Positions 16,848 to 30,096 are shown, numbered from the stretch's first letter. The stretch is DNA of 64,000 nt from Vishniacozyma victoriae (GCA_017654735.1 JADPYG010000001.1:859003-923002), one strand, 5' to 3'. The notes: generated from the letters alone by a model not told the origin. Made by a program: numbers and translations.

Positions 16848-18745
16848 ATGTCACCCACTGCCTTAGACGTGCCGGGTCATCATGACTCGTTCTCTGTCCC
16901 CCGGGGAGGGGACGATGTCAAGGTGCACTCGTCTGCCAAGAGGTCGCCTGAAGGTGGATTGATCAAGGTCGAAAGTGAAGACGTCGTATATGATGAGAGT
17001 GAGATCCGAGCCAAATATACCGACCGAGGTGCACATGTTACCAGTACGTACGGGATACTTACTTTGATATTAAGCTAACCTATCAGAGGACGCCAACGGA
17101 AAGCTTAATGTCAAGAAGACTGAGAAGCACTACGAATTCTTGACCAAGTCCAAGGTTGGCACAGTCGGGTGAGTCAGCTACTACATCCACACTGTTGAAG
17201 CTGACATTTAGACTTTTACTCGTTGGTCTCGGAGGAAACAACGGTACCACTGTCCTCGCTACCCACCTCGCCAACAAGCACCACGTCTCATGGCACACAA
17301 AGGACGGAGTCCAAGAGCCCAACTACATTGGATCCCTCGTCCGAGCTTCCACCATCCGACTCGGTACCGATCCCGAAACTGGTAAAGATGTCTTTGTCCC
17401 CATTTCAGAGATGTTGCCAATGGTCCACCCTAACGACTTTGTCATTAGTGGATGGGATATTTCTGGTGTTCCAATGGATAAGGCTATGATCCGAGCCAAG
17501 GTCTTGCAGTACGACTTGCAGAGGCAATTGGCACCTATGATGCAGGAGATCACCCCCATGCCTTCGATCTACTGTGAGTTTTATGTCTCGTAGAGAGAGG
17601 TGTGGCGCTGATGATAGACCCCGACTTTATCGCTGCCAATCAGGCTGACCGGGCCGATAATCTTATCCCCGGTGAAGACAAGCAAGCTCACCTCGACCAT
17701 ATCCGAGCCGATATCCGAAACTTCAAGGAGAGCAACGGACTCGACAACGTCATTGTCCTATGGACCGCCAACACTGAGCGATACGCCGAGATCATTCCCG
17801 GTGTCAATGATACTGCCGAGAACCTCCTTGCTTCCGTCAAATCCTCCCACGAAGAAGTCTCGCCCTCCACCGTATTCGCCATGGCCTCCATCCTCGAAGG
17901 TTGTGCTTATATCAACGGAGCCCCTCAAAACACCTTTGTTCCAGGTGCCATCGAGCTTGCCGAGCAACACAAGACTTTTATTGGTGGAGACGATTTCAAG
18001 TCGGGTCAGACTAAAGTCAAATCCGTCTTGGCCGAATTCCTCGTTAATGCCGGTATCAAGCCTCTTTCCATTTCATCATACAATCATCTCGGTAACAATG
18101 ATGGAAAGAACTTGAGCTCCCAAAGGCAATTTAGGTCCAAGGAGATCTCCAAGTCTTCCGTTGTTGATGATATGGTCGCTGCCAACTCGGTCTTGTTCAA
18201 GTCTGCCGCTCAATTGACCGAAGAGACTGGGGAAGTTCACAAGACCGGAGAACACCCTGATCATATTGTCGTCATCAAGCACGTTCCTGCTGTTGGTGAT
18301 TCCAGTAAGCTAATTCTTCAATGAGATTGTCAAGCTGACATCCAGAACGAGCTATCGATGAATACTACTCCGAGCTCCTCATGGGTGGACGAAACGTTAT
18401 GGTAAGTCCCCCTTCAAATGCCAGAAGTCAGCTAACAACCAGAACATCTTCAACGAATGTGAAGATTCCCTCCTCGCAACTCCCCTCATTTTCGATCTCG
18501 CAATCCTAGCCGAGCTCATGACTCGAATCACCTACCGAGAAGCATCCGAGACCGAGGGAGAATACAAGCCTCTCTACTCTGTTCTCTCGCTCTTGTCCTA
18601 CATGCTCAAAGCACCCCTTGTAAAGCCCGGTACCGACGTGGTCAACTCGCTCAACAGGCAGAGGAACGGTTTGGAGATCTTCTTGAAGGCTTGTCTCGGA
18701 TTGGAGAACAACGGGGATTTACTCCTTGCTTCTAGGACTTGGTAG
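16848..18745 (+). CDS. INO1: Myo-inositol-1-phosphate synthase
   Basis: Cytosolic NAD-dependent enzyme converting glucose 6-phosphate to myo-inositol 3-phosphate, the first step of inositol and phosphatidylinositol synthesis. The N-terminal extension ([17 protein letters not shown]...) is followed by the NAD-binding glycine loop [13 protein letters not shown], the [19 protein letters not shown] segment, [31 protein letters not shown] and the catalytic [12 protein letters not shown]. Lysine-bearing [13 protein letters not shown] and [20 protein letters not shown] close the protein at LLASRTW. All family hallmarks are present, so it should be active. Introns interrupt the N-terminal third and the end. 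The promoter has a TATA box and the leader carries an intron and uORF, which offers a route for control by inositol supply (inference). Confidence 0.97.
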
Positions 18746-19123
18746 TGGTTCAGTGATTCGGCTTCGGTTACATTTCGCTTTCCTTCTTGTTTTATTTTGA
18801 CTCTTCTCGTCTTGTTAATTCTCGTCAATTGAAATAAAAAACGCTATTTTGGTAGCACCAAAAACCCCATATGCATTGCGTATGGTCACTCGGAGCGATG
18901 CAGATGAAGATGATGAAGACATTGGGGGTCAAATATAAATGGAGACGTAGGTAGGCGGAGGAAGGAGGAGGTGAGTGTGTGTGTGTGTGTGTTACTGATA
19001 AAAGGTGTAACGTTGGATCAACTTCTACTCTTTCTTCAACTTTACTCCACTTAATAATCAACACCATGACTGACTCTATATCTTTACTAACATTCCATCA
19101 CACCCCATCAACGATCCTCTACA
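18746..19123. other. Intergenic: INO1 3' region and promoter of the coiled-coil gene
   Basis: Contains a T-rich stretch and AAATAAAAAA (18832-18841), a plausible INO1 polyadenylation region, then a GT microsatellite about 130 bases before the next start. No coding text. Confidence 0.5.
18975..18992 (+). repeat. GT dinucleotide microsatellite
   Basis: Nine GT units in a row, preceded by GGAGGAGGTGA purine-rich sequence. It lies in the promoter of the coiled-coil gene. Confidence 0.9.
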
Positions 19124-22100
19124 ATGGATATCTTCCACAAGATCAACCCCTTTACCCGCCCATCCTCTCGACAAGCAGCATCGTCCCGAGAACGACAATC
19201 ACTCGAATCCTACACTCGTCCATCATCATCCCTCGAATCCAACCTTCCCTCTTTACCCGAATCAGATGGTGAAGTAAACTCACTAGAGCTACAACGTCGA
19301 TACCTCACCCCAGGTCCTCATACACCTAAACGACATGCTCGAACACCTTCTCTTTTGAGATCACTTGCTCATCATCCCTCATTATCGGCGTTGAGGTCGA
19401 AGAAGAGTGAGAAAAAGAAGAAGGGCAAGAAGGGGTTTGAGGAGCTGGCTGATCAACCTGGTCCTGAACATAGTAGGTATGATGACTTGAGGGGCTTGAA
19501 GGGTAGTAAGAGTGTACCTAGGGATTTGAGGGGTGAAGACGGTATGTCCATCTCTTGAACCTGAGTCATAGCTTACATCCAGATTTTAACCAAGATGTAC
19601 CCCCCGTTCCCACCATGTCGCCACCAATCGATTTCTCACAATATCAACGCCAACGACCGAGGAAAGGAAGTTACCTCAACCACCCAGCGGGGGATAACGA
19701 TCAACACCCATCCATCTCTTCTCGTCGACCCACCCTGGACCGAGCCAACTCTGCAACCCCCTCTATCACTGTTCAGCATCATGATATGGGTACTCCCGAT
19801 AGTGTCAAGATTAGGAGGATGAAGTCTGAGATTGAGATTGAATCCCCTAGTAGTAGGCAGAGGCGAGCCAGGAGCGCTTCGACGTCTGTTGGGGATTCTC
19901 CTTCTAAGCTGTCTTCTGGAAAGACTAGTCGACGTGAGTATCTCTCGACTGTTCATGAGGAACAGACACTAACGTGCAGGACATCTATCTTCCCCTGCTC
20001 CTCCTCGGCGACGAGTCTCCTCCTCACCTTCTCTGGTCAACTCGCTTGGGGTTCCCATGCCTATGCCAACTACCCAACATCCTCACCCGGTCCCGCTCGA
20101 CTTGACTCGATCTCCAAGTCCCGGATCTATCAACTCGTACTACCTAGGTCACCACGACCACACTCGAGACGACTTCATCCCGCTTAGCGATTCTGGTCGA
20201 TGGTTGGAAGAGGGGCACGATGATCACCTTGACGATGGTCTTGATTTGCTTGTTCCTGAGGAAGAGTATCCTGTAGGAACACCAGGTGGTAAAAAGGCAG
20301 ATCTGAGGATCGGTGCTTTTGTAGATGGTGCAAAGAGGGAGAAGAATGGTTAGTCCCCGATATAATGAGAATGATGATGCTGATCGATAGCAATCCGATT
20401 CTTCTCGAGAGACATGTATTCTCAGGCTCACACTTCCACACCGCTGGCCATGCATCCGAGCACTTCTCGACAAGCTTCATCATCGACGTTCTCTACCTCC
20501 ATGAGCGACGATCAACCTGAACGCAAAAGGCCAACCCTTGGGCATTCTCGCCGCTCGTCTTCCCCGTTCGAGGTCAAGCTTAGTGCTACCGTTTCAAAGC
20601 GGGTATCACTTGATGCATTTGGTGGGGCGACTCCAGTCCTTATGGATAGCACCGCCCAAGAAGAGCTACTCGATGATATTATTATCGAGGATGAGGAGGC
20701 GGAGGAGGAGGAGGAGTACGAAGAAGAACATTCTCACGAGGAAGAGCCCGATAGATTCCATTTGGCCATCGACTTTGGCCAAGCTACTTCCCAGTACAGC
20801 CAGACTGCCCTCGATCTCGCCACATTCCAAGGAACCACTTTATCCACGATCGATGAAGTCTCGAGTCGAAACATCATCAACGTGACTGCCGACCACGTTG
20901 TCCCGCAACCCCAAGGAACCCAATACTACACACCGCCAGGATCACCTCGTAATGCAGATCTGTCAAACTCCCCATTTGTACCTCCCCGTAAACATCTCTC
21001 GGCCCCACCTCTACGAGAAGCCGTCACCAAGACTCAAGAAGCCCATGTTAAGGCTCTTAAGGATCAAGTGGAGGCTTCCAATCGACTTATCACTGAGCTT
21101 CAGGCTGAGGCTCGTAAGTTGCGAGATGAGCTTGATGGGGAGGCGGACGAGAAGCGCCAGGCCTTTTTGGATGTTGGATCTGTTCAAAAGGAACTGATTG
21201 ATCTCGAGGCAGAGTGTCGAGAGAAGGATGCTGGTAAGTCACTCCATCTCTTCATATGTTTGCAGCTGACAAGCAGTGGTTGGTCAACTCCGGACTGCTA
21301 TTCGCGATAACGAGAAATGGTTCGACGAGCTTCATCTCAAGTATGAAGAAGCTCTACAAAGGGTCGCAGACTTGGAGCACGATATTGTCGGTGCGGATGG
21401 AGACCGCGCTTTGGTCAAGAATGAACTTCGACGCTGCCAGCATGGAATGGACGACATGGTATGTGAACGCGACCAGGCCCAGAGTGCGATACACGAACTC
21501 CAGACTTCCCTGGCGGAAGTGGAAGCTCAATTAGCGGCTACTGTTGACGACTACACAACCCTACTCGGCAGCCATGAAGCCGATCTCGCCTCACTCAAGC
21601 TAGCCCTCTTTGAGCGGGACTCCCAGGCCCTGTTACAGACCGAGCAAATTCGGCTTGAAGCGGACCGAGTCGCCAAGCTCGAAAGCGAGCTCAAGACTAC
21701 CCACCTCATTCTCTCTTCTCAGGAAGGAGAAGTCGCTACGCTCAAAGACAAGATTGGCACCATGAGGTTTGAGGCGAATGAAAAGATGTTTGAGGCTAGG
21801 GCGCAGATCGATGGTCTGAAGAGGGATGTTGAAGCCAAGGACCTGGAGGTCGAGGAGATTAGTGAAGAAATGAGGGCCATGAAGGAGGAGCAGGAGAGGG
21901 GTGATCGAGAGCGAGGCGAGGTGAGTCACATGCTGGGTGTTTAGAGTAAAGCTGACGATGTAGCTACGATCGATCATTCAACGCCTACGACTGGACGAAG
22001 GCAATGCCGCCAATCTACAGGACACTGTACATGATCTGGAGCAGCAACTGTCGACTAAGTCTCATCGGATCCGAGAGCTCGAGGGCGAATTGGGAGATCG

Positions 22101-22995
22101 ATCCCACCTTCTCGACTCTCGCTCGTTACTCTCAATGTCTCAGGGAGGCGAAATCGCCAACCTGCGAGGTCAGCTTGCTTCCACCGAGGAAGCCCTTTAT
22201 GAAGCTCAACAGGATCTCAAACGGCAGAGTAAATCACTTGATAAACTCCAAGGACAACTGGAAGCCCGAACTTCCGATGAACGGCAAGAGGATCTCCGAG
22301 CTGCCTACGAACAAGCTCTAGTCCAGGTCGAATTGGAAAAGAGCAAAGCGGAAGACGCCAAGTCCCGCCTGAACGCTTATGGAGCCGAGATGGACCGAGT
22401 CGCGTTATCCGAAACGCGACTGAGAGATGAGATTGCCAGTCTCCGTCATCAGTCCGCTTCGGATGAGATGGCCAAGATGGAATTGGAAAAGAAAGTTCAG
22501 AGGCTCGAGGATGACAAGGAGTTGCTCAATGTTGCTCTCGAGTCGAAACAGACGGAACTTGCTCTGGTAGCCTCTGCCCGAGTACGACCCCCAAGTACAC
22601 CCTGTACCTCTTCCTCGCGAACCATGTTTTCTTCGACCTCCCGTACGTCGCATGCCGATATCACCCCGAGGGCACTCGCTAGCTCGACCACTTCTACTAC
22701 CTCGAAAGCGAACCGACGGGAATCATCCATCATCAATCCTTCCCCTACCAAGAGACTCGTCCCTCTAGGGTCATCTACCAAACACAACAAGACTCCGGAG
22801 AAGCAGAAGTCTTCGTCTATGGCAACTAAGATTGTTACTTCTACTTCGAAACCTAAACCTAAATCGCAAATCCCAATCAGTGAACCTATAGTTACTCGTC
22901 GATCGAGTCTACCAGTCCTAAGGCGACCTGTTAGTGTGACTGTAGAAAAGAAGAGGGTGTCAGATCTAAGGGAAGAGGATGAAGGTATATTCTAG
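19124..22995 (+). CDS. Large Ser/Pro-rich coiled-coil protein, unknown function
   Basis: I do not recognise the family. Spliced, it is about 1,150 residues. The N-terminal third is disordered, rich in Ser, Pro and Arg (MDIFHKINPFTRPSSRQ...; SPSSRQRRARSASTS; LTRSPSPGSINSYYLG), with a Lys run (KSEKKKKGKKGF). A strongly acidic block (about 20685-20750, EDEEAEEEEEYEEE) follows. From about 21000 to 22590 the text is a long heptad coiled coil (VKALKDQVEASNRLITELQA; AKLESELKTTHLILSSQEGE; ARTSDERQEDLRAAYEQALV). The C-terminus is again basic and Ser/Thr-rich (NPSPTKRLVPLGSS; RRSSLPVLRRPV) and ends EEDEGIF. Introns lie at about 19540, 19933, 20349, 21233 and 21920. The plan is typical of cytoskeleton or polarity scaffolds, but this is only an analogy. 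Confidence 0.8.
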
Positions 22996-23074
22996 ATTGA
23001 TTAGTATTCTGGGTCTTTGGAGCTTGTATCATCGGGACAATGTATTGGTGCATATGAATATCGAGGTGCAAGAT

Positions 23075-24271
23075 CTATTTCGTAGGGGATCCTGAGCGTG
23101 GTGTAGCGCTTGTTCCAGGGGTATTTGCTCCTGATGGACCGAAAGAGTTGGGGGGTCCGACATCGCCTTGAGATCCTTCTGGTGCGAAGGAGGATATGTA
23201 TGCGCTGTTGATTAGCTGACTTCTTTATACCGACAATAGCTTACTTGAAGAAATGCCTCCATGATGCTTTGGAAGGTGTAAAGTGGCCTTGTTATCAGCT
23301 CCGATCTACCTGACACAATTGTAACAAGAGATGAAGAAAGACTCACCTCCATCATGATATTCAACTCTACTATTCTCACATTTCTCCCATAACGTCCGAC
23401 TTTTCTCTTCCGTAACGACAATATCATTCCTACCGACTATATGTAAAGTAGGTAAACTCGCAGGAAGGGGGAAGAGGTGGGAGAGTGAAGGTTCTTTGGG
23501 TACGGGTAGGAAACCTCCTACGGAGATTAAGAATTTTGGCGCGATTAGAGATGGGTGTGGGGGGAATGAGGGGTGGGCGTTTTGGTTTATTAGCTGGATG
23601 TCAGCCACTGCTTATTCCGAAGAGGAGAAAATGAAGGGTGGGGAAGAAGGCAAGAAGAGACGGAAAGGAGCGAGAAGAAGGAGGGCGAGGGAAGAAAGGG
23701 CACATACGAGAGAAGAGAGGATGGCGGCCATGCATGCTCCTTGTGAGAAACCCATTATTCCCTATCTCATCAGCTTCTTCCCCTCTACTGCGTGCTACTA
23801 AGCTGACACACATCAAATGGAGGGTTGTTGATCATGTAATCATGAATATAAGCTACTGCCTCATCAAACCCTACCATCAGCTTCCCATTTAATTTATAGA
23901 AAGAGGGGGGACATACTCCTATAAACAGTCCGCTCTTTAGCAGTCAACCACCAGGCTCTGGGAGTAGTTTCTGGAGTCTGTTCCTCCGATTCTGTCGTTG
24001 CTGTAGAATCGAATTCGGAGAGAGATTGATTCCATGGCATATCTGCTTGTTCGACTATGATGGGTGGTTCTAGGAATACTACCCGTCAGTATCCTTGCAA
24101 CGATGGTCCGTGGGGCGGACTTACCGAATTCGACATTTTTACATGTTTTGCGGATTGCTCCTAGCTATCTTATCAGCTTGAAGCACGAGGGAATGCAAGC
24201 TGAATTACCTGTCTACTGTAAATGTGTGAGTTTTGAGTGAATCCACATAGTGCTAGTACTCGGAGTGTCAT
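23075..24271 (-). CDS. FSH1: FSH1-family serine hydrolase
   Basis: Alpha/beta-hydrolase of the FSH1/OVCA2 family; substrates are uncertain. The start is MTLRVLALCGFTQNSHIYSR, with the typical FSH opening (LCLHGFxQN equivalent LCGFTQN). The nucleophile elbow is GIMGFSQGACMAAI with Ser in GFSQG. The acid region is LPTLHIVGRNDIVV, and the catalytic His lies in HDGGHFTPSKASWRHFFK, which only appears when the intron ending with AAG before 23272 is removed. A last exon adds a Gly/Ser/Pro tail ending RSGSPTK. At least six short introns. The catalytic triad appears complete. It is divergent from SRS2, with 202 bases between starts. Confidence 0.88.
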
Positions 24272-24473
24272 TATGTATAGTTGAGAGTCAACTCCCTATC
24301 ACTTTTCCATGATCTTATCTCATGTCTCTACTGGGAAATAATTGAACAGTTTAAGCGTAAAGTTGACGCGATCGGATATTGACATGACATGACGTCGAGA
24401 ATACAATAATAATGATCAAAATCAAAACTCACTTCTCTTCCTCCTTGTATACTCAACATTAAGAAGAGAAACA

Positions 24474-27400
24474 ATGTCAGCTGATCCAGGAGCTGAGGTG
24501 AAGCTAGAAGGAAAGGAGGGGAAGGAGGAAGTCAAGTCATATCCTTACCTATCCTCACTCAATCCAGCTCAGCTTAAAGGTAAATCCCAAGAAATCAAGT
24601 AAACAACTAATGCCCCAGCTGTCATTCACCCCCCGGACACTCCACTTCAGATCCTCGCTGGACCTGGATCTGGGAAAACTAGAGTTCTCACTTCACGTGT
24701 TGCCCACCTTGTTCGAAAGCATGGATATCGACCTATGGAGATTACTGCTGTTACGTTCACCAATAAAGCTGCTAATGAGATGAAGAAGCGATTGGGGGTT
24801 TTGCTGGGACAGAAGGATGCTGATGCTTTGATACTTGGTACATCCATCTCTTTTATTCATGTGGAAAGTGAAAAGAAAGCTGATGATAGGCACATTTCAT
24901 GCGACTTGTGCAAAGTATCTAAGGCGGTATGGTCAACTCATTGACCTACCCAACAATTTCTCAATTACAGACGCGGATGACTGGTAAGCTAGCTTACGAT
25001 GATCAAGCTGATGATCAGTAAGAAGATGATGTCGGCTTTGATTAAAGCGAAATCAAATATCCTCGAGACCGCCCATATCCAACTTAAAGATACCGCTGTC
25101 CTTTCCGAGATATCAAAAGCGAAAGCGAGGGAGGAGACTCCAGATGGAATGGCTATGAGGGCCGCTACGGATCCGAGCTCCTCGACTAACACTCTTAGTT
25201 TTATCGCAGAGGTCAGCTGCCGTATCCCTTTCTTCTGGTCTAAGCTGATGATCAGTTATACGGCGAATACGAAGCCGCTTTACGAGAAGCGAATTCTCTC
25301 GACTTTGATGATTTATTGGTCTTCGGATTGAGGCTGTTTAGGACAGCTCCGAGGGTCATCGGCCATTGTCGACATATCCTGGTTGACGAGTTCCAGGTAA
25401 GCTCGCTTTGTTTTGGTCGAGATTGAGCTGAACAGCAGGACACAAACACGACTCAATACGAATTAATGAGATGCTTTGCCGAGGCAAATGGGGGATTGAC
25501 GGTAGTTGGTGATCCCGATCAATCGATCTACGGATGGCGTTCTGCAGAAGTGGAGAATCTGAATAAGATGGTTAAAGGTAAGCTTCCAAATCTGACCATA
25601 TATCAAAGCTGATCTAGAGATTTCAAGGGCACAGAAGCAATCTACCTGGAAGAGAATTATCGATCGACAGGGTCCATCCTAGCCGCAGCTCATTCGGTCG
25701 TCTCACAAGGTCAGCTGTGCAAACCATCTTGTTGGTCGGAGCTGATGAGCAGATCGAGAACGAATCCAAAAGAGCTTATTCACTTCTCATCCGAAAAGTA
25801 CCGCTGTGACACTCAAGACCTTCTCAACACCTCTAATCGAGTCGAGCTTCATAGCGACAGAGATAAAACGGATGATCGCCTATTCGGGCGGAGTACTTGG
25901 CTATGATGATTTCGCAATTCTACGTGAGCTGAATGATACCCGCCCCGCAAGTAAAGCTGATATCCAGTGAGATATAATGCTCTCTCGCGAACGATTGAAT
26001 CAACGCTACAGAAAGATAGTATACCCAATAAGATTGTTGGAGGGCACAAATTCTTTGAGAGGCTGGAAGTCAAGGATCTCTTGGCGTATCTACAATTGGC
26101 AGAGAACCCGGGCTTTAATGTAAGCTCATCAACCACTGCGTCCAATTGATAGAGCTGATCATAGCCGGCATTCATACGAGCAGTGAACGTCCCCCGACGA
26201 GCTATTGGTGATAAAGTCAGCTACTTGACCCTTGCAGAGAACAAGCTGATATATAGTCGGTTTCCGATATCTTGGCAGCTGCAAGGAAAGAGAAGATCCC
26301 GCCGATGGAGCTGTGCGAGAGAATCACAGACGGTGATCAACTCCCCTTAGGCCTGAAACCAGCGGTCAAGAAGAATCTCGCCAGTTTTGTTGGGGTGATT
26401 AGAAAATTGAGGAGGGCCGCTCAGAGTGTAAGCTCCTCTAGTCTGGAACGATAGTAAGCTGACGAAAAGGGCACATCTGTAGCTGATTTATTGAGGATGA
26501 TCATTGAACAGACGGGGTATGAGGAACATCTACGAAAGACCCAATCAGATTTCGATTCAAGATGGGAGAATGTCCAGGAGTTGGTAAATCCCAATTCTCT
26601 TTCCACCGTCAACTGAATACTGATGATAGATATCCTACAGTGTCATAGTCTCTGAAGAACAGAATCGAGAAACGAATCATGAAATATCTGAAGAATCCTT
26701 CATCCCAGCATCAGCAGCTATGGAAGCTATCGCCAACCAAACTCTGAAACAAGAAGATAGAAAGAAATTACATCCGATGTTTAGGCGAACTAGTACTTCT
26801 ACATCCACCTCGACAAATGGACTGGATGAAGAGAAACCTAGAAAGAAGAGGAAAGTGGGTGGGATCAAGGAGGAACCTATTGAATTGGTGGATAGTGATG
26901 ATGACCTTGATGGGATCGTTGAAATCAAGCCGGCGGGCAATGGTGGGGTGGGAAGTCGTTCGCCCGAGGTTGTCGAGGAAGTCAAGGGAAACAGTCTGGC
27001 TACGGATGCTGCGACGTAAGCTTGCCGCTACGCTATAATCATCAAGCTAATCAGAAGTTTGAATCCGCTTAGCTACTTCCTGCAAACCTCAATGTTGTCA
27101 ACCGACACAGAATCCCAAGAGGATGAAGGCAAACAACCCGTAAGCTGTGCTTCATCCGCAGAGAGTCATCAGCTGAATCCCCAGAAAGTAACGATAACAA
27201 CGGTACACAGTGCCAAAGGCCTAGAATGGCCTGTGGTATTTATACCAGCAGTTGAACAGGGTACATACCCCTCATACAGATGTGTTGAGGCTCATGAAGT
27301 CGCCGAGGAGCGACGATTGCTTTATGTTGCCATGACCAGGGCTCAAGTTTTTTTGGTATGTCCCCTTCCTCCTCCATCAGTCGTGCGAGTCACAAGAAGT

Positions 27401-28323
27401 CGCATGAGTGGAAAGAGCAGAGGGGCTGATGAAAAGAGTATCACACATTGTAATATGAGGATGTTGGGTGGTGAAGACTCTCAGAAGGATTTGAGCGAGT
27501 TTGTGTCAAAGTCGCGAAAACAGGATCCAGTAAGTTGCACGATTTGAGTGGACGAGTGACTGACAGTATAGACAATGTTTTCGTCCGACTTACCCGACAT
27601 TGACCAGAATGTGAGGGCTAGTATTGCTGGGATGTTGGGTCGACCATTACCCGATGAGGTAGCCACTAAAGATGCGATCTTCAAACAGTATGCTCCCCTC
27701 TTCTTTCCCAATGAACAGAGCTGATATGCAGTGTCCGAGCAGCCCCACCTCTAAGTATGTGGGATGCACCCGAACCCCAAGACCGAAATTTCAACCGTTT
27801 CGCCCGTCGCGAAATAACCAAAGCGACTCGAGCAGCAGAATATTGGGCTTCGGATCACGACGAATACGCCTTACCGGGAACTTCTATCCCAACATCCATC
27901 AACTCTGGTTTCCAATCCGCTCGAATGGGTATACCACGTCCACACCACCGTGATCGAGATCGTGACCGTGAGAGAGACAGGGATAGGGACGAACCGGTAT
28001 CACCAGCCAAACCACCGCCTAAACCCATCAAATCGAGACATGTCGATATTCCCGCTCCACTCCCTTTTACGTTCGGGAAACCTGATGCTGAAAAGAGTGC
28101 AGCTGGATTAGGGAGTTTTACAAATGCAAATAACAATTTCTTATCGAATCTCGATTCATTAGGTGTGGGACCGTTGGGGGATGATGGGGATTCCCCTTTT
28201 ACTTCACCTAATCTTGGGAGTGGAGGGTTGACGGCGCCTGCCTTGCCCGCCAGAGTGGAGTTGGCTAAAGGGAAGAAGAGATTGGGGATGGGTAGACCGG
28301 CGCCATGGGGTGCGAAGCGATAG
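24474..28323 (+). CDS. SRS2: UvrD/Rep-type DNA helicase Srs2
   Basis: Superfamily 1A 3'-5' helicase that strips Rad51 filaments and limits recombination (yeast knowledge). After an acidic head (MSADPGAEVKLEGKEG), all motifs can be followed across the introns: LNPAQLKAV (Q motif), AGPGSGKTRVLTSR (Walker A), AVTFTNKAANEMKKRL (Ia), GTFHATCAKYLRRYG, HILVDEFQDTNTTQYELM (II), VVGDPDQSIYGWRSAE (III), EENYRSTGSIL (IV), TVHSAKGLEWPVVFIPAVEQ (V) and EERRLLYVAMTRAQ (VI). A basic stretch with an acidic EEPIELVDSDDDLDG lies between IV and V. The C-terminal tail holds an Arg-Asp repeat at about 27950-27990 and Pro-rich text, ending GMGRPAPWGAKR. More than 15 introns. The tail length and domain order favour Srs2 over bacterial-type or Fbh1 helicases. 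Confidence 0.9.
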
Positions 28324-28486
28324 CGAGGGAAGAAGCAGTGTGGGAGAAGAGGCGACGCAGGTGAAAGAAAGAAAGTATTGTTGTATTCATCAGACTGTTG
28401 ACATTAAATCACATTCGTCGTCATTATCATTATGCATCGTATCATCGTCGTCAATGACAGACGTCAAAGATGCCGCCTGACTAAGT

Positions 28487-29741
28487 CTAGTCTGACCGAC
28501 GTAACGTAGCCCTGACCAGGCGATGATCACTCCACCTCCCTTTCCAATGATCAATCCCACCTTCTATCCAATTATCAATAACTCCAAATTTCGATACTTC
28601 CCATCCTCCCTTCCCCTTCTTCCCCTCAGCGGCAAGCATGATGAAATCAATTCTGGTAGCTAAATGATCTCCTGGTTTCTTGAATCCTGAATATGTCTCT
28701 GTCCACCCATAAGGTTGTGATTCGCCCGAGTGCCGCGAAGAGCGTGTAGAGAGGTGGGTATAAGCGTCCATAAAGTGTTGAGAGGGTTTGCCGTCAGATT
28801 GGGGAGTGGAGGATGTCATTACTTTGTATCCTTGTTCTTCGGGTGGTGAGTCTAAAGTTCAGAGCGTTACGTGGAGAAAGAAGGGTGGGGACATACTGAA
28901 ATCACCAAGAAGGATGACCGGAGCGGAAGGATCTTCCCAGTGATTCTTGTATACTTTCTGGGTATATTCATGAGCGTACCTCCTGATCAACCAGCTCGAT
29001 TCCGCACGTGCAACGATCCCAGCATCATCATAATGAGTGTTGATGACGTGAAACATCTCTTTGGATTGTTTATTGCGTAGTGTGAGGAAAGTAGCTATGC
29101 GAGGTAGGTGCTATCATTAGTATCACCTATATTATAGAAAGATTGACTCACCGCATCCCATCCTTTTGAAGCTACTACATGGGGAGTGGGGGATAACCAA
29201 ATAGTATCCCAATCAACCTCTTCGAATTTATCAGAATCGTAGAATATAGGTGAATGTTCCCCCTTTGAGATCCCATCGTCCCGTCCAACCCCTACGTGAG
29301 CATATGATGGGCCTAGGAGTGTTGACAAGTCGTCCAATTGGGTCTTTAGGACTTCCTGGAGTCATTAGTACTATCTCTCTGTAGACATGAACGACTTACC
29401 TGGAAGCCAATAATGTCGGTATCTCCAGTCGCTAGTATCGTGTCTACCAGACGCGACCGCCTTTCTGCCCAGGGCAATTCTCCATATTGATGCCAGTGGC
29501 TACCGGAAGGTGGAATAGCGCCAGTCTTGGGGATAGCAACAGGATGTTCTGCTTGACCGTCATATCGTCTATACTCTCAGCTTGCACAGGGCCAGGAAGC
29601 GAGAACTTACACATTGACAGTCGCAACGTGTAATAGCTGTACTAATGGAGTGAATGGAAGCCTCATGGTTGAGGAGCTTGAATCAGATTGAGTAGTACAC
29701 TCGACTAAGTGTGAAGTAGTGAAAGGAGTAGTGGACACCAT
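28487..29741 (-). CDS. Endonuclease/exonuclease/phosphatase-fold hydrolase
   Basis: Metal-dependent phosphodiesterase fold (DNase I-like). Active-site segments in order: ATVNVRYDGQ, IIGFQEVLKTQ (metal-binding Glu), SPIFYDSDKFEEVDWDTIWLS, FHVINTHYDDAGIVAR (catalytic His), VILLGDFNSPPEEQGY (Asp-Phe-Asn), ATRIDFIML and WSDHRLVRATL (final His). The start codon at 29741 was chosen because the frame before it (towards 29837) reads only promoter-like text. No signal peptide or membrane segment is evident. The protein resembles the fungal group often annotated simply as endonuclease/exonuclease/phosphatase proteins; the substrate (sugar phosphate, nucleic acid or lipid) cannot be read. It is tail to tail with SRS2 and head to head with the methyltransferase gene. 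Confidence 0.85.
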
Positions 29742-30096
29742 TGTATGTTCCTTTATTCTATCCTCCTTCCTTTGAAACGTTCCCGAATAAAGGGGCCGGA
29801 TTTTGAGGCGTCGATAATCCACAAATACCAAATACACAGTACACAGGATAGGTAGAGTGTACGAACGTGCGGGGGGTGGGTAAGGATAGCAATTAGGTTA
29901 AGGGGTGGGGAGGCAGTAAATGGCCAGAATGGGCTAATTGTAAATAGGATGGAGACTCCATTCAAGGTACCAGGGGTTAGGCTGGTTCAACCGGAGATTA
30001 GAAGGATCTCCGTTACACGACTTTCCATCTACCAGCTAGTCTATCTATCTGACCGAAGTGTAGTACAGTGTATACCAGGATCAGAGAGTATATCAC
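29742..30096. other. Divergent promoter region
   Basis: Shared upstream space of the EEP-fold hydrolase (-) and the CARM1-like gene (+). No coding text; a G-rich stretch (GGGGGGTGGG) lies near 29870-29880. No recognised factor site. Confidence 0.4.

Noticed and set aside
27855..28136. Frame antisense to the SRS2 tail with Ser-Arg repeats (SLSLSRSRSRSR)
   Set aside because: It is the mirror of the Arg-Asp repeat codons in SRS2 and has no other support.
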